Shown: positions 18,963-27,236 of the stretch, in pieces
Position numbering within the stretch: position 1 is the stretch's first letter
How the letters are laid out: each line of letters opens with the position of its first letter
Origin: CBDCVA01 sp965222935 [NCBI: Candidatus Latescibacterota bacterium]
GTDB taxonomy: Bacteria > Latescibacterota > CBDCVA01
Assembly: GCA_965222935.1 (NCBI GenBank)
Contig: CBDCVA010000002.1
Span: forward strand, 124,001 to 188,000
Direction of reading: 5' to 3'
Length of the DNA: 64,000 bases
Translations under genes and position numbers: made by a program
Notes under the pieces: model-generated
What the model was told of the DNA's origin: nothing
What the model saw: only the letters and a program-made list of their open reading frames with translations
The model's database searches: none

Positions 18963-19352
18963 TGGCCTAGCGCTCGATCGAGCGACGCGCCACACATCCG
19001 CGATCATCGGCCAGTTCCGGCCCCGGGTGTGCGCCCTTGCACCGAATGCAGGTCGTATGGCCGGCCTGCTCCGCGATCACTCCGGACGGGACCCAGCGAG
19101 GCGTTTTCCCCTCCAGTCGCCCCCCCGGGGACCTCCTGAGGCAATATCGGCCGTCTACGGACCGCTAAGGGCCTCTCAACCATGCAAGAACCATCCGGGT
19201 GCAAGCCGATTCATGGGTCGACAGCGGGGAACACGCCGAGATCAAGCCGGGAGTTCGTTACGGGTTCCGTCGCTGGATCGGGAGGCCCATAAGCAATCGC
19301 AGGGGTAACCGGCAAACCCCCACGCACGAGGGGATACCCTCAGGGAATATAT

Positions 19353-19367
19353 ATACAATACTTGACA
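19353..19367 (+). repeat. Left inverted repeat of IS1595-like element
   Basis: ATACAATACTTGACA, exact reverse complement of 20550-20564. Confidence 0.65.
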
Positions 19368-19390
19368 AACGAGCCCGTGCGCTGTATAGG
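19362..19390 (+). promoter_or_regulatory. Probable sigma70-type promoter for transposase
   Basis: TTGACA at 19362-19367 and TATAGG at 19385-19390 are separated by exactly 17 bases, 28 bases before the transposase ATG at 19418. The -35 hexamer is part of the terminal inverted repeat. Confidence 0.55.
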
Positions 19391-19417
19391 CACAACATAC
19401 AGCGAACGGAGCCCACC

Positions 19418-20012
19418 ATGAGCAAGCCGAAAGCACCTGGGAAGTCTTACCGGGAGGGCATCACGCTGGTTGAGCTTACCCGGATGTTCCCAGACGAGGC
19501 GAGTGCGAGGGCCTGGTTCGAGGGGCTGCGTTGGGAGCACGGAAGGCGCTGCGGGCATTGCGGAAGCGAGAACACCAAGGAGGTCCCCCAAGAGAAGCCC
19601 ATGCCCTACTGGTGCACGGATTGCAGACGCTACTTCTCGGTCAAGACGGGAACCCCTATGCAGTCGAGCAATATCAAGCTGCGACTGTGGGCCTTCGCCA
19701 TGCACTTGATGTGCACCTCGCTCGAGGGTGTTTCCAGTATGAAGCTGCACCGGGACCTGGGCATCTCTCAGAAGTCGGCCTGGTTCCTGGCCCACCGCAT
19801 ACGCAAGGCGTGGCAGGAGGGCAGCGACCTGTTCACAGGCCCCTTGAAGTGGACGAGACCTGCGTAGGGGGCAAGGAGTGCAACAATCATGCATTCAGGA
19901 GACTTAACACTGGACGCGGGCCAACAGGCAAAACGGCCATTGCCGGGCTGAGGATCGTGGGACGAACAAGGTGAGCGCTTCCGCAGTAGAGAGCGCGGAT
20001 ACACGGCCATCT
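19418..20012 (+). pseudogene. IS1595-family transposase, frameshifted and truncated
   Basis: IS1595-type DDE transposases begin with a zinc ribbon. Here it is intact: RCGHCGSENTKEV, then YWCTDCRRYFSVKTGTPM, followed by MHLMCTSLEGVSSMKLHRDL and the SQKSAWFLAHRIRKAW helix. After FTGPL near 19848 the frame slips; the other frame continues the family with EVDETCVGGKE (first catalytic Asp region) and LNTGRGPTGKTAIAG. A third frame gives RGTNKVSA before homology stops near 20012. The remaining catalytic residues are absent, so it cannot transpose alone. The start ATG at 19418 follows a good promoter. Confidence 0.8.
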
Positions 20013-20302
20013 GCCCCGGCGCAACGATCGCCCACGAGATCGCCTTTGGAAACGAGTCCCCATCGCATGAGAGCTGGATGCGGGCCGACATCGAGCTGCT
20101 CAAGCTGTGCGACCTGCTGATCGCCGTTGACGTGGAAGGCTACCCAGGGTCGCGGCAGAGAAGCAGGGGCGTGGTGCAGGAGATGCAGGTGGCCCGCGAG
20201 AACGGGTTGCCGATCCTCGACGGTGCCCACGCCCTGCCTCGGATGTGGCCCGACAGCATGGTGGAGAAGAGGCCGTGGTGCGCAGTGTACGAAACACCCT
20301 GA
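19952..20302 (+). pseudogene. DUF4406/DUF1937-like nucleoside deoxyribosyltransferase-fold fragment
   Basis: An open stretch without a start encodes a recognisable C-terminal half of a small Rossmann-like protein: FGNESPSHESWMRADIELLK, CDLLIAVDVEG and VVQEMQVARENGLPIL. The Asp and the SRG..E helix recall the DUF4406/DUF1937 group related to nucleoside 2-deoxyribosyltransferases, often carried by phages. The N-terminal half (nucleotide-binding start) is missing; it overlaps the transposase remnant in another frame. It ends in TGA at 20300. Probably a dead passenger inside the IS-like unit. Confidence 0.5.
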
Positions 20303-20549
20303 AACTACAATAACGACGGGCTTAGTGTAATAAGAGACCACGATCCTCCCTTCCCAGATCGGGATACCCGTCATCGGTTGAGCGGACCCGATGTAGCACA
20401 AGCCTGCCGGGGCCCCGGTTATCGGGAGTACAGGGGGAACCTCATGCCCTGGCAGGCACCGCTCCGAGGGGTAGCCAAACCGCTGCTTACCGGTCGGCCG
20501 GGGCAATGTTCCAGGTGGCGGATAATGAGAAGGGGAGGGATTAGGGGTC

Positions 20550-20564
20550 TGTCAAGTATTGTAT
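20550..20564 (-). repeat. Right inverted repeat of IS1595-like element
   Basis: TGTCAAGTATTGTAT, exact reverse complement of 19353-19367. Confidence 0.65.
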
Positions 20565-20609
20565 GTAATCCCCGACCTTACGCACTAGCCGTTCACTTGA
20601 TAAGCGATG

Positions 20610-20950
20610 GCTTCCTGGTCCCTTCCCCAGCCAACCCCAACCCCTCGACACTCCACCGGGATCCCCAATCCCACCGAACGTCCACAGACGCACTTCGAGT
20701 CGCGCACACCCCACTTCAGCCAATCCACTCCGCCGTAAACCTCGCCCAGAAGACCCCCCTTCTCATCCCCCTCCAAACTCGGGTGTTCCCCTAGCCGTCA
20801 AACCCCATTTCGCGACATTCAAGATTATCCACGCAAACCCCACTTCCACATCGCCTCACGCTTCCCCAACCCGCCCAACCTTCCCGCATCATGCAAGCCT
20901 CCCCGCTCCCCCCACAACCCCCCCCCCGCTCTCTCGCAGCACACATCTCT
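20610..20950. other. Strand-asymmetric C-rich tract (G-rich on minus strand)
   Basis: For about 340 bases the plus strand is heavily C-rich and G-poor, with runs such as CCCCCCCCCC near 20917-20930. On the minus strand this gives several closely spaced G-runs (ten, six and four G's within about 35 bases), a classic potential G-quadruplex arrangement. No gene is supported here or in the rest of 20303-21326; open frames are low-complexity. Confidence 0.5.
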
Positions 20951-21326
20951 ACGGGCACACCTACCCCTATATAAGCGGGGGGCGGTCTAGTGATCGCGTG
21001 TCCCGCGCGGTCGTGCACCTTCTCGGCGGGCTCGAGCGGGCTGCGAGCGCCCTGAGCGCTGCCAATCCGACAGGTTGGCACGGGCGTGCACTGCACGCCT
21101 GGACGGAGTTACATCGCAATGCGTTGCGCTACAATGATATAAAGGTCTAATGTCGCATAACAGCCATTCTGTAAACACGGGGTTCGGCCTGCGGGCGCGC
21201 CCTTCGAGCGCGCGAGGCGGGGGGGGCGGTCGTAGGGGTACAAGTCACGGTCGTGAACCCCTCTCAGGTATGCGCGCGAGTGACTAAAGTGGGGAAGGCG
21301 TTGTCTCCTAAGGTCTTATACCAAAG

Positions 21327-21777
21327 ATGAAAAAAGAGGTTGGGATCATATACCTGGAAGGGCCTGTCGCTCGTGGCGGCGGTCAAATTGTTCGAGGACG
21401 AAAAGAGGGCCGAGGCGTGGTTCGTGAAGCGGCGGTGGTCGGAGGGCATCCGGTGCCCCCGATGCGGGAGCGATGCCGTCAAGCCGCGCAGGAGGGCCGC
21501 TGCAACCGGAGCTTCCGGGCGTCGAACCCAGATCTACCACCGCAACGGGTGCAAGTTCGGCTTCACGGTCAAGGCAGGAACCATCATGCAGGGGTCGAAG
21601 CTGTCCCTGGGGCAGTGGGGGCTGGCCTTCTGCCTCTACTCCACCAACCTCAAGGGCGTGTCGAGCATGAAGCCCCACCGCGACCTCGGCATCACCCAGA
21701 AGTCGGCGTGGCACCCGGCGCACCGGATCAGGGAGACGTGGGACGATGAGACCGGAAAGTTCTCAGGCCCCGTTGAA
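21327..21777 (+). pseudogene. Second IS1595-family transposase, N-terminal remnant
   Basis: A second, different IS1595-like copy. After a likely ATG at 21327 (MKKEVG) the frame slips at once and continues from about 21340 as YTWKGLSLVAAVKLFEDE, then the zinc ribbon IRCPRCGSDAV and KFGFTVKAGTIM, then LYSTNLKGVSSMKPHRDL and TQKSAWHPAHRIRETW. Homology ends at FSGPVE (21777), just before the first catalytic Asp would be expected, about where the other copy also breaks. The sequence beyond, to 21888, is unrelated. Non-functional. Confidence 0.75.
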
Positions 21778-21888
21778 GATGGGAGGACCGATGATGAATC
21801 CGGTACGGCCAACCAGAACCCCGGGTTTCTCCCGGACCACCCTCCCAGTGCAAAGATAGCTCTACCCTCCGCTCGTCACAACCCCTCG

Positions 21889-23220
21889 TTACCAGCCCTC
21901 GTGGATGGCGATGGGCGGCGGGGGCATGATGACGCAGAACGGCCTTGCGGCAGAAGCTATGGCTGGCTTGGCCGTAATGGGCGGGATGACATAGGGATCG
22001 GCCTGGCTACGATCCACCTCGTAGCCAAGGTCCTCCATAGCCCGGATCGTAATGTCGCTCAGGGGCGCTCCCCTCCAACTGTCTGCCAGAGAGGACATGA
22101 TCTCGTTGCCGAAGACCGATTCCCGCCAGTGGCTGTCGTTGGCGTTTGCGCCCATCTCTCCTTCGCCCGGGTTTTCTACACCTGCGTTTTCTACGGGCGT
22201 CCTGCGCCCTCTGTAAGCCCGACCGTGGGCGGCAAGATTGAATGAAGATCGTGCACGCCATCCAGAGAAGTAAGTGTCGGCTCCGGGGTTATCCCGGGAG
22301 GGATTCCAGAGTAGATACCTCTCTTCCCACACCCACTTCGTAAATCCCAAGGCGTGCCCTAGCTCGTGAAGCATAACGGTCAGGAGCACCCCGTTCCGCT
22401 CGTATCCCGTGGTGAGAATCTCGTTTGAGATAGTAGCAGCTCCAAGGATAGGCAAGTCGATGTCCCCCCTGATGAGGAAAGCGCCGCCCCTCCCCCAACC
22501 CTCAAGATCAGCGGTGGTCACGAAAACGCGCAGGTCGTCCACCACGTCACTGACGTAGATTTGACCGTGGGTATCTTCCCCTCCGTCTCCTCTCCACCAA
22601 CTATATTCCGAGGTATCAAAGGGTTCACTCGTGAAGTCTACGTCTCTCACGTCCTCGGTGATGATGGCCTCCCACCGATCCGCAGCCTCCCTGAACAGGT
22701 CCATCTGAGAGGCTGAGAATCCGTGCCCTTCGACGAACACTAGGTCGATGTCGTACGCGGTGGACGGGTTGTACAGGGTCTCGCCGATCCTGTAGGGATT
22801 GGCAACATTCGTGTCGGTAACATATTCCCCGAGGTACTTCAGGTCGTCCCAGTCGTAGTCCCCGTCCCGGTCGATGTCCAGCATGTCGAAGTCGTCGTAG
22901 TGCTGATCGAGGAACGAGAAGTTTGCCAGGCGGTTCCAGAGGAGCCACAGGTCCCAGTAGTTGACCTCTCCGTTCCCCGTCGCATCTCCGAGTATCCTGT
23001 CGTCTCTCGCGGCGGGCTTGGCTACTGGATCAGCAGCAGGCATCTCCTGTGGCACAACGATCCCGCGCTCCGAGAACCAGGCGACCATCGCCCCGTGCCC
23101 GGACACGTCGGGAGCAATCGGTTCCGTGGATGGTGCGGTGGGTTTGGAGTCGTCCGAGCAGGAGGACAGGGCGGCGATCAGAACGAGACAGACGAGGGGC
23201 GCAACGAGGCGGGCTCCCAT
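21889..23220 (-). CDS. Secreted leishmanolysin-like metallopeptidase lipoprotein with dockerin-like repeats
   Basis: A 443-aa exported protein. Start ATG at 23220 follows AGGAGG; the longer frame to 23289 lacks this. It begins with a lipoprotein signal ending in LIAALSSC (Cys21). Residues 78-90 (GDATGNGEVNYWDL) and 115-126 (DIDRDGDYDWDD) are two calcium-loop/dockerin-like repeats. The catalytic zinc motif HELGHALGF is at 285-293. The third metal His is probably in SHWRESVFGNEIMSS (His364), with a Met-turn at Met375, as in the leishmanolysin/M8-like metzincins. A conserved paralogue lies at 31704-32975, and both genes share an upstream leader element. Probably a surface protease; substrate unknown. 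Confidence 0.8.
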   Translation of the reverse strand: MGARLVAPLVCLVLIAALSSCSDDSKPTAPSTEPIAPDVSGHGAMVAWFSERGIVVPQEMPAADPVAKPAARDDRILGDATGNGEVNYWDLWLLWNRLANFSFLDQHYDDFDMLDIDRDGDYDWDDLKYLGEYVTDTNVANPYRIGETLYNPSTAYDIDLVFVEGHGFSASQMDLFREAADRWEAIITEDVRDVDFTSEPFDTSEYSWWRGDGGEDTHGQIYVSDVVDDLRVFVTTADLEGWGRGGAFLIRGDIDLPILGAATISNEILTTGYERNGVLLTVMLHELGHALGFTKWVWEERYLLWNPSRDNPGADTYFSGWRARSSFNLAAHGRAYRGRRTPVENAGVENPGEGEMGANANDSHWRESVFGNEIMSSLADSWRGAPLSDITIRAMEDLGYEVDRSQADPYVIPPITAKPAIASAARPFCVIMPPPPIAIHEGW

Positions 23221-23268
23221 GATACAACCTCCTGTGTGGATGGTTCCGGCGAGGCCCGCAAATAGATG

Positions 23269-23405
23269 GGTGCCGGGCCTTGCAACCATCGCACAGCAGA
23301 GGTGAGAAAGCCCTACTTATTCGCCTTAGGGCCGGGGAGCTACCCCGGCCCCTTCCACAAGGCTGTTGTATTCAGCAGGCGACCCGACTGGGAGGCTCTG
23401 CCGTG
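23269..23405 (-). promoter_or_regulatory. Duplicated leader element with hairpin, copy A
   Basis: This ~137-bp stretch upstream of the first peptidase gene is closely matched at 33023-33158 upstream of the second. On the gene strand it holds a perfect 9-bp hairpin GGGCCGGGG/CCCCGGCCC (23329-23337 with 23343-23351) between conserved blocks CCTGCTGAATACAACAGCC and AGGCGAATAAG, and ends in CAAGGCCCGGCACC about 50 bases before the start codon. It may be a structured 5' UTR (cis-regulatory RNA) or a shared promoter region; I cannot assign a known riboswitch class. Confidence 0.5.
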
Positions 23406-23540
23406 CTTTCTGGTTGCAGGGGGGAAGGTAGCCGCCGAGGGGGACGGTGTCAAGGGGAGGGTTGCGAGAGAGAGCGTGTATACCGTACCTTGCTCACGCA
23501 GCGTAGGGCTGCACGTGCAGCATCCATAGGAGGCGAAGCC

Positions 23541-23732
23541 ATGAGCGACACACAGAAGAAACCCGGCACCGGACCGTCCGGCGGCAAGCGAGGCCGTCCG
23601 GTCATCCATGAGATGCCGGAGCGCATCGACGCCTCACCGGAGGAGATCGCCGAAACAGTGCTCAGGGCCAAGCCCAGGAGCGAGTGGCGCTACGAGCGGG
23701 AAGCCAAGCGAGAGCAACCAGAGTCTAATTGA
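23541..23732 (+). CDS. Small conserved-looking basic protein, function unknown
   Basis: A 63-aa protein with a strong ribosome site (AGGAGG, 9 bases before the ATG at 23541). It opens with a Gly/Lys-rich flexible stretch (KKPGTGPSGGKRGRPV), then a short conserved-looking core (HEMPERIDASPEEIAETVL) and a charged tail. Small proteins with this PERI-A-pEEIA pattern are found as orphan genes in many environmental bacteria, but I know no function. It stands alone between the peptidase leader and the metal-efflux operon. Short unclear coding-like sequence follows to 23870 (VALDLMTAGQKEALLDQV), which I do not assign. Confidence 0.55.
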   Translation: MSDTQKKPGTGPSGGKRGRPVIHEMPERIDASPEEIAETVLRAKPRSEWRYEREAKREQPESN

Positions 23733-23941
23733 TGAGCGAAGCTGCCCCAACAAGCGCGTTTCGGTCTATACTCAGGTAGCGCTCGACTTGATGACAGCGG
23801 GACAGAAAGAAGCGTTACTCGATCAAGTGTCCGCATCTATCGCATCTCGCGAGGGCCGATCGGGTTGACGCGGCGCTGGGAAAGTGTGATGTTGAACTAC
23901 AGTTATTGAGTGCTTTCGGCCGATGGAGCGAAAGAGCGGCC

Positions 23942-24325
23942 ATGCAGGGCCTGCGTGCACTTCTCCTCTGTTTTTTTCTCGTCAATCTGGTGGTCCAGAG
24001 CGGCTGTGGATGGGTATGCGCCCGCTGTCCGGTTGGGGCCGTGGAGAAGCCGACCTGCCACGCCGCGCCCCCCCCGGCCCAGCGCAGTGTGCTGCAGCAA
24101 GGATGTTGTTGCCCGGCCAGCCAGTGCGTCACCGTCCCCGAGTACGCGTCCCTCCCCAGTATCGCCGCGCTCGGCGAGCCGGAAAAACAGACTGGTAAAG
24201 AGTGCTTTGGCATCCGGCTTTCCGCAAAATCCACTTTCCATTCAGCTACCCCTCCTCTATCCGACGGCCCGGAGAGCGTCAGTTCTCCGCCGCTCTTCCA
24301 GCTCTACCATTCCTACCTGATCTAA
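23942..24325 (+). CDS. Small Cys-rich exported protein at head of metal-efflux operon
   Basis: A 127-aa protein. The start ATG at 23942 puts a clear signal peptide first (ALLLCFFLVNLVVQSGC), possibly lipoprotein-like at Cys22. The mature part has several Cys clusters (WVCARCP, GCCCPASQC) suited to metal binding, then a Ser/Pro-rich tail. It lies 99 bases before the TolC-like gene on the same strand. Small Cys-rich exported proteins often open czc/cus operons; a periplasmic metal-binding or sensing role is inferred. I do not recognise a named family. An in-frame start at 23906 would bury the signal peptide. Confidence 0.6.
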   Translation: MQGLRALLLCFFLVNLVVQSGCGWVCARCPVGAVEKPTCHAAPPPAQRSVLQQGCCCPASQCVTVPEYASLPSIAALGEPEKQTGKECFGIRLSAKSTFHSATPPLSDGPESVSSPPLFQLYHSYLI

Positions 24326-24424
24326 GCCTCTTTCCCGTCTACGACCAAGGGAAGCCGTATGCAGACGGTGACCCTGTCCCTAGTGCAATACCCTCTACCA
24401 TCCTAGACAGGAAAGATACCTCCT

Positions 24425-25771
24425 ATGAAATATGTGCTGACCGCGTGCTTGCCGGTCTGCCTAGCCCTGGTGGCCAACAGCTGCGCCTCGAGTTACCCCG
24501 GGCAGTTCCTAAAGGCCCGGAATGCCGAGCCGGATCGCTGGACTGCCGTCGATCAAGCCCCTATCCCCAAAGGCGAGATAGGGCTGGAAGAGTACATCCG
24601 CTACGCCCTGAGCCACAATCCGGGACTGCGGGCGGCCTTTGAGAATTGGCAAGCCGCGCTCGAACGCATTGGCCCGGCCCGGGCCCGGCCCGATCCGCGC
24701 CTCACGTTTGGATACTCTATCCGCCCCGTAGAGACGCGGGTGGGTCCGCAGGAGTGGCGGTTGGGCCTGGCCCAGACCTTCCCCTGGTTCGGTCAGTTGG
24801 CCCTGCAGGGCCAGATGGAGACCGCGGGGGCCGGGGCCGTCCAGCAGCGCTATGAAGCGGCCAGACTCGACCTCGTTTTCCAGGTCGAAAGCGCCTACTA
24901 CGAGCTGTACTATCTGCAGTGGGCCATCGAGATCCAGGCGAGCAATGTGCAATGGCTCACCGCCCTGGAAAAGGTGGCCCAGGCCAACTACCGGGCGGGC
25001 CGGGGATCGCAGGCCGATGTGCTCAAAATCCAGATGGAATTGGGCAAGCTGGCCGACGGCTTGCAAAGCCTCCGCGACCAGTGGGCGCCAGTTCGGGCGC
25101 GCTTCAACGCAGTGCTCAACCGGCCCGCTAGGGCCGACGTCGCGGTACCCAGGGAACTGCCCCCGGCCCCGCCTTTGTCCGGGGAAGCCGTCCTGGCGCA
25201 TCATCCAGTGTTGCGCGCCCTCGACTTCGAGATCGCACGGGCCCAGACCTCGGTCGAGAAGGCGCACAAGGAGGGGTATCCCAGTTGGACTCTGAGCGTG
25301 GACTACATCGCCACCGGGGGCCGGGAGGTCGCCGTCCCGCCCCCGGACGACGGCAAAGACCCCCTCGTGGCCATGCTCGCGCTCAACCTACCGCTGGACC
25401 GGCGTCAGTACCGGGATGGGGAGCGGCAGGCCCGGGCCCGCCTGCGGGCAGCCGAACTGGACCGGCAGGAGCGGGAGAATCAGCTGGAGGCCCATCTGCA
25501 GATGGGCCTGTACCAGTGGCGCGACAGCCAGCGCAAAATCGACCTCTACCGAGATAGCTTGCTGCCCCGGGCCGAGCAGACGCTCGAGGTGACCCGGCAG
25601 GCCTTTGCCGCGGGCAAGGGGTCTTTCCTCGATCTGATCGATGCTCAGCGGCTGCGGCTCGAGTTCCAGCTGGGGTACGAGCGGGCCCTAGCCGACCGGG
25701 CCCGCCACCGGGCCGAGATCGACCGCCTGACGGGCGGGCGGCTCGCCCCGCCCGACCCATCCTCGGAGTAA
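24425..25771 (+). CDS. cusC: Outer-membrane efflux channel (TolC/CusC family)
   Basis: A 448-aa outer-membrane factor that would form the exit duct of the tripartite pump encoded by the next two genes. It starts with a lipoprotein-type signal (CLALVANSCASS), as in CusC. The body has two OEP repeats of long helices: LEEYIRYALSHNPGLRAAFE, then VESAYYELYYLQWAIE and NYRAGRGSQADVLK, repeated later as SLLPRAEQTLEVTRQAFAAG and FLDLIDAQR. Length is normal. It is 13 bases upstream of the CusB-like gene, so it is in the same operon. Substrate specificity comes from context. Confidence 0.88.
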   Translation: MKYVLTACLPVCLALVANSCASSYPGQFLKARNAEPDRWTAVDQAPIPKGEIGLEEYIRYALSHNPGLRAAFENWQAALERIGPARARPDPRLTFGYSIRPVETRVGPQEWRLGLAQTFPWFGQLALQGQMETAGAGAVQQRYEAARLDLVFQVESAYYELYYLQWAIEIQASNVQWLTALEKVAQANYRAGRGSQADVLKIQMELGKLADGLQSLRDQWAPVRARFNAVLNRPARADVAVPRELPPAPPLSGEAVLAHHPVLRALDFEIARAQTSVEKAHKEGYPSWTLSVDYIATGGREVAVPPPDDGKDPLVAMLALNLPLDRRQYRDGERQARARLRAAELDRQERENQLEAHLQMGLYQWRDSQRKIDLYRDSLLPRAEQTLEVTRQAFAAGKGSFLDLIDAQRLRLEFQLGYERALADRARHRAEIDRLTGGRLAPPDPSSE

Positions 25772-25784
25772 AGGAAGTTTTCGC

Positions 25785-27236
25785 ATGAATTTTACAGGAC
25801 ATAAAAAGACGGTGGGCTGGGTTTTGATCGCCGTGGGAGCAGGGGCTGTGGGACTGATCGCCGGCCGGAATTTGAGCAGTGGAGAAACGTCCCCCGGTGC
25901 AGAAATGGCGGCACAAACCGCCCAAATCTGGACCTGTTCCATGCACCCGCAGATCCGCCTGCCCAAGCCGGGGCAGTGTCCCATCTGCGCCATGGACCTC
26001 ATCCCGGTACCTGCCAAGAGCGACGATGAAGACCTCGGCCCGCGCCAGTTGGCTCTGTCGGAGACAGCGCAGCAGTTGGCCGCTCTGCAGGTGGCGCCGG
26101 TGGTGCGTCGGCCCGTGCAGGTGGAGACCCGCATGGTGGGCAAGATCACCTACGACGAAACCCGGCTCAAGTACATCACCGCCTGGGTGCCGGGGCGCAT
26201 CGACCGGCTCTACGTCGACTACACAGGGGTAGAGGTGCGGCCGGGCGACCACATGGTCTATCTGTACAGCCCAGAACTGCTGGCCGCCCAGCAAGAGTTG
26301 ATTCAGGCGCTCGAGGGGGCCGAAGTGCTGGGACCGGACGGACGGGCCACGGTCTCCGCGGCCCGGGACAGGCTCGAGCTGTGGGGGCTGACCCCCGACC
26401 AGATCGCCGCCATCGAACAGAGCCGCCGGCCCTCCGACCATCTGACCATGTACGCGCCGGTCGGCGGCACCGTAGTGGCCAAGCACGTCAACGAGGGCGC
26501 GTACGTGCACACCGGAACCCGCATCTACACTGTGGCCGACCTCGACCGGGTCTGGCTCGAACTGGCCGCGTACGAGTCGGATCTGCCCTGGATCCACTAC
26601 GGGCAGGAAGTGCGTTTTACGACCGAAGCCCATCCGGGCGAGACCTTCAGCGGCCGGATCTCCTTCATCGCCCCCTTCCTCGACGAGCGCAGCCGCACGG
26701 TCGCAGTGCGGGTCGACGTGGACAACACCCGCGGCTGGCTCAAGCCGGGGTTGTTCGTGCGAGCTGTGGTCTATGCTCAGGTGACGGCCCACGGCCGGGC
26801 CGCTGTTCCGTCCCTGGCCGGCAAGTGGATCAGTCCGATGCACCCGGAGATCGTGCGGGACGAGCCGGGCGCCTGCCCGGTGTGCGGCATGGACCTGAGG
26901 CCGGCCGAGTCGCTGGGACTGGCCGGGCCGTCGGAGGCGGGCCGGGAACCGCTGGTGGTGCCGGCCGGGGCCGTGCTGCGGACGGGCGAGCGGGCAGTGG
27001 TGTACGTGGCCGTGGCCGGCCGGCCAGGTGTGTACGAGGGCCGCGAAGTGGTCCTAGGGCCCCGGGCTGGCGATTTCTACGTCGTGCGGGAGGGGCTTGC
27101 CGCCGGAGAGGAAGTGGTGGTCGAGGGCAACTTCAAGATCGACAGCGCCCTGCAAATTCTGGCCCGCCCCAGCATGATGAATCCCGAGGGCGGCGTGCCC
27201 GCGCCAGTCCATGACCACGGGGATCACCAGCCATGA
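25785..27236 (+). CDS. cusB: CusB-like periplasmic adaptor with two heavy-metal-binding domains
   Basis: The membrane-fusion subunit linking inner pump and outer channel. AAGGAAG precedes the ATG. A single N-terminal membrane anchor (VLIAVGAGAVGLIAG) is followed by a heavy-metal-binding domain at residues 49-74 (CSMHPQIRLP, CPICAMDL). The hairpin/lipoyl and barrel regions follow (VETRMVGKITYDETR, VGGTVVAKHVNEGAYV, PGETFSGRISFIAPFLD). A second metal-binding domain sits at about 347-372 (SPMHPEIVRDEP, CPVCGMDL), inserted before the membrane-proximal domain. Two such domains in one CusB are unusual and may deliver Cu(I)/Ag(I) to the pump. Its stop overlaps the cusA start by four bases. Confidence 0.92.
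   Translation: MNFTGHKKTVGWVLIAVGAGAVGLIAGRNLSSGETSPGAEMAAQTAQIWTCSMHPQIRLPKPGQCPICAMDLIPVPAKSDDEDLGPRQLALSETAQQLAALQVAPVVRRPVQVETRMVGKITYDETRLKYITAWVPGRIDRLYVDYTGVEVRPGDHMVYLYSPELLAAQQELIQALEGAEVLGPDGRATVSAARDRLELWGLTPDQIAAIEQSRRPSDHLTMYAPVGGTVVAKHVNEGAYVHTGTRIYTVADLDRVWLELAAYESDLPWIHYGQEVRFTTEAHPGETFSGRISFIAPFLDERSRTVAVRVDVDNTRGWLKPGLFVRAVVYAQVTAHGRAAVPSLAGKWISPMHPEIVRDEPGACPVCGMDLRPAESLGLAGPSEAGREPLVVPAGAVLRTGERAVVYVAVAGRPGVYEGREVVLGPRAGDFYVVREGLAAGEEVVVEGNFKIDSALQILARPSMMNPEGGVPAPVHDHGDHQP

Larger units (their letters stand above)
19345..20573. mobile_element. IS1595-like element bounded by inverted repeats, with passenger fragment
   Basis: A 1.2-kb unit is bounded by inverted 15-mers: ATACAATACTTGACA at 19353-19367 and its exact complement at 20550-20564, with looser matching for several bases outside (both outer ends run GGGA or GGGGAT). 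Inside are a broken IS1595-type transposase and a fragment of an unrelated DUF4406-like gene. No clean target duplication is visible at the outer edges. The left repeat contains the -35 box of the transposase promoter. The ends look terminal, but whether the unit was ever mobile in this form is unproven. Confidence 0.55.

Noticed and set aside
20791-21096. Minus-strand 101-codon frame in the C-rich region
   Set aside because: Composition-driven Gly/Arg-rich sequence with no protein-like pattern.
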